43,745 nt of DNA, taken from the NCBI GenBank assembly GCA_016195095.1, contig JACQAE010000178.1, positions 1-43,745 of the forward strand, written 5' to 3'. How positions within the stretch are numbered: position 1 is the first letter of the stretch; each line of letters begins with the position of its first letter. The translations under genes and the position numbers were made by a program. Below the pieces are notes generated by a model. That model made no database searches. It was not told where the DNA came from and saw only the letters and a program-made list of their open reading frames with translations. This document shows, piece by piece, positions 43,321 through 43,745 of the stretch. The stretch is from Pseudomonadota bacterium (GTDB lineage Bacteria > Pseudomonadota > Alphaproteobacteria > Rhizobiales > Xanthobacteraceae).

Positions 43321-43745
43321 GTGCGCTTTGACCAATTTGAACATGCCCCACCCGCGCGCCGGCGATCGCTGACCATCGCCATCCCGGCTATCATTGTCGG
43401 CCTGTTGGCACTGGTCTGGTCTGGCCTGTGGTATTTTGCCGCCGGCCAGACCGCCGAAGTCATCGCCGGCTGGCGCGCGCGCGAGGCGCATGCCGGGCGC
43501 ATCCATGTCTGCGGGCGCGAGGACATCGGCGGTTTTCCGTTCCGCATCGAGGTGCGTTGCGCCGACGCGCGCGTCGACATTCGCGACGCGGTAACGCCGC
43601 TGACCGTCACCCTCAGGAACGTTGTGGTCGCCGCCCAGGTCTATGACCCGACCCACCTGATTGGCGAGTTCACCGGACCTCTGAGCGTGGCCGAGCGCGA
43701 CCAACAGCCGGGTTTCACACTCGATTGGGCGCAGGCCCAGGCGAG
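43321..43745 (+). CDS. DUF2125 domain protein (C-terminus cut by window edge)
   Basis: The frame is open from the GTG at 43321, which has GGTGGAAG upstream (another in-frame GTG lies at 43309), to the right edge, at least 141 residues. After a short polar start comes a membrane helix (about 20-42, IAIPAIIVGLLALVWSGLWY). Then the DUF2125 segment is seen: WRAREAHAGRIHVCGREDIG, GFPFRIEVRCADARV and VTLRNVVVAAQVYDPTHLIG. The family is found in alphaproteobacteria, anchored and facing the periplasm, with unknown function. Completeness cannot be judged. Confidence 0.8.
   Translation, partial: MRFDQFEHAPPARRRSLTIAIPAIIVGLLALVWSGLWYFAAGQTAEVIAGWRAREAHAGRIHVCGREDIGGFPFRIEVRCADARVDIRDAVTPLTVTLRNVVVAAQVYDPTHLIGEFTGPLSVAERDQQPGFTLDWAQAQA

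Overview
The window is a high-GC stretch of an alphaproteobacterial chromosome, most likely from the order Hyphomicrobiales (Bradyrhizobium/Xanthobacteraceae-like). The grounds are the gene families and their order: metX-metW, chorismate mutase-hisC-tyrC, cpdR, a zinc-ribbon protein, ftsEX, ydcF, plsC, a ChaC-type cyclotransferase and a DUF2125 protein, together with glcD/glcE, a CpaB pilus protein and a dispersed palindromic intergenic repeat. No phage, insertion sequence, CRISPR array or plasmid gene was seen. Family names come from motif and length recognition, not from database searches.

Layout. 1-4.7 kb: a class II aldolase cut by the left edge, a delta-class carbonic anhydrase, a carboxymuconolactone decarboxylase-like protein, a metallo-beta-lactamase-fold hydrolase and an exported DsrE-like protein. 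5.0-7.2 kb: an exported thioredoxin-fold/DUF255 protein. 7.5-15.1 kb: the most interesting part, a seven-gene minus-strand operon. In transcription order it encodes an ECF sigma factor, a zinc-finger anti-sigma factor, a Tat-exported Rieske protein, an AioA-like molybdopterin oxidoreductase, a diheme cytochrome c, a cupredoxin-like 'methylamine utilization' protein and a MauG/CcpA-type diheme peroxidase. The Mo-enzyme/Rieske pair resembles arsenite oxidase AioAB and iodate reductase IdrAB. The arsenite-pocket loop of AioA is not conserved, a peroxidase is present, and no AioXSR regulator is seen, so the substrate is open.

16.2-21.0 kb: a complete branched-chain-amino-acid-type ABC importer (livG, livF, binding protein, livH, livM). 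21.2-22.2 kb: tRNA-Ser(CGA) and an isolated cpaB. 22.5-26.1 kb: glycolate oxidase glcE and a frameshifted glcD without glcF, then a universal stress protein gene broken by an internal deletion. 26.2-32.2 kb: a carboxylate-amine ligase, a DUF6455 protein, a TetR regulator, a ThDP-dependent decarboxylase/synthase divergent from an FMN alpha-hydroxy-acid oxidase, and a small lipoprotein. 32.3-37.3 kb: methionine (metX-metW) and aromatic amino acid (chorismate mutase, hisC, tyrC) biosynthesis, with tyrC frameshifted by an 8-bp tandem duplication. 37.3-43.7 kb: cpdR, a zinc-ribbon membrane protein, ftsE-ftsX, ydcF, plsC, a ChaC-like protein and the start of a DUF2125 protein cut by the right edge.

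Two themes run through the window. One is the ECF-controlled periplasmic redox operon of unknown substrate. The other is sequence breakage: three conserved genes are interrupted (a probable dinucleotide-repeat contraction, an internal deletion and an 8-bp duplication). This is either real decay or assembly error and should be settled on reads before biology is built on it.
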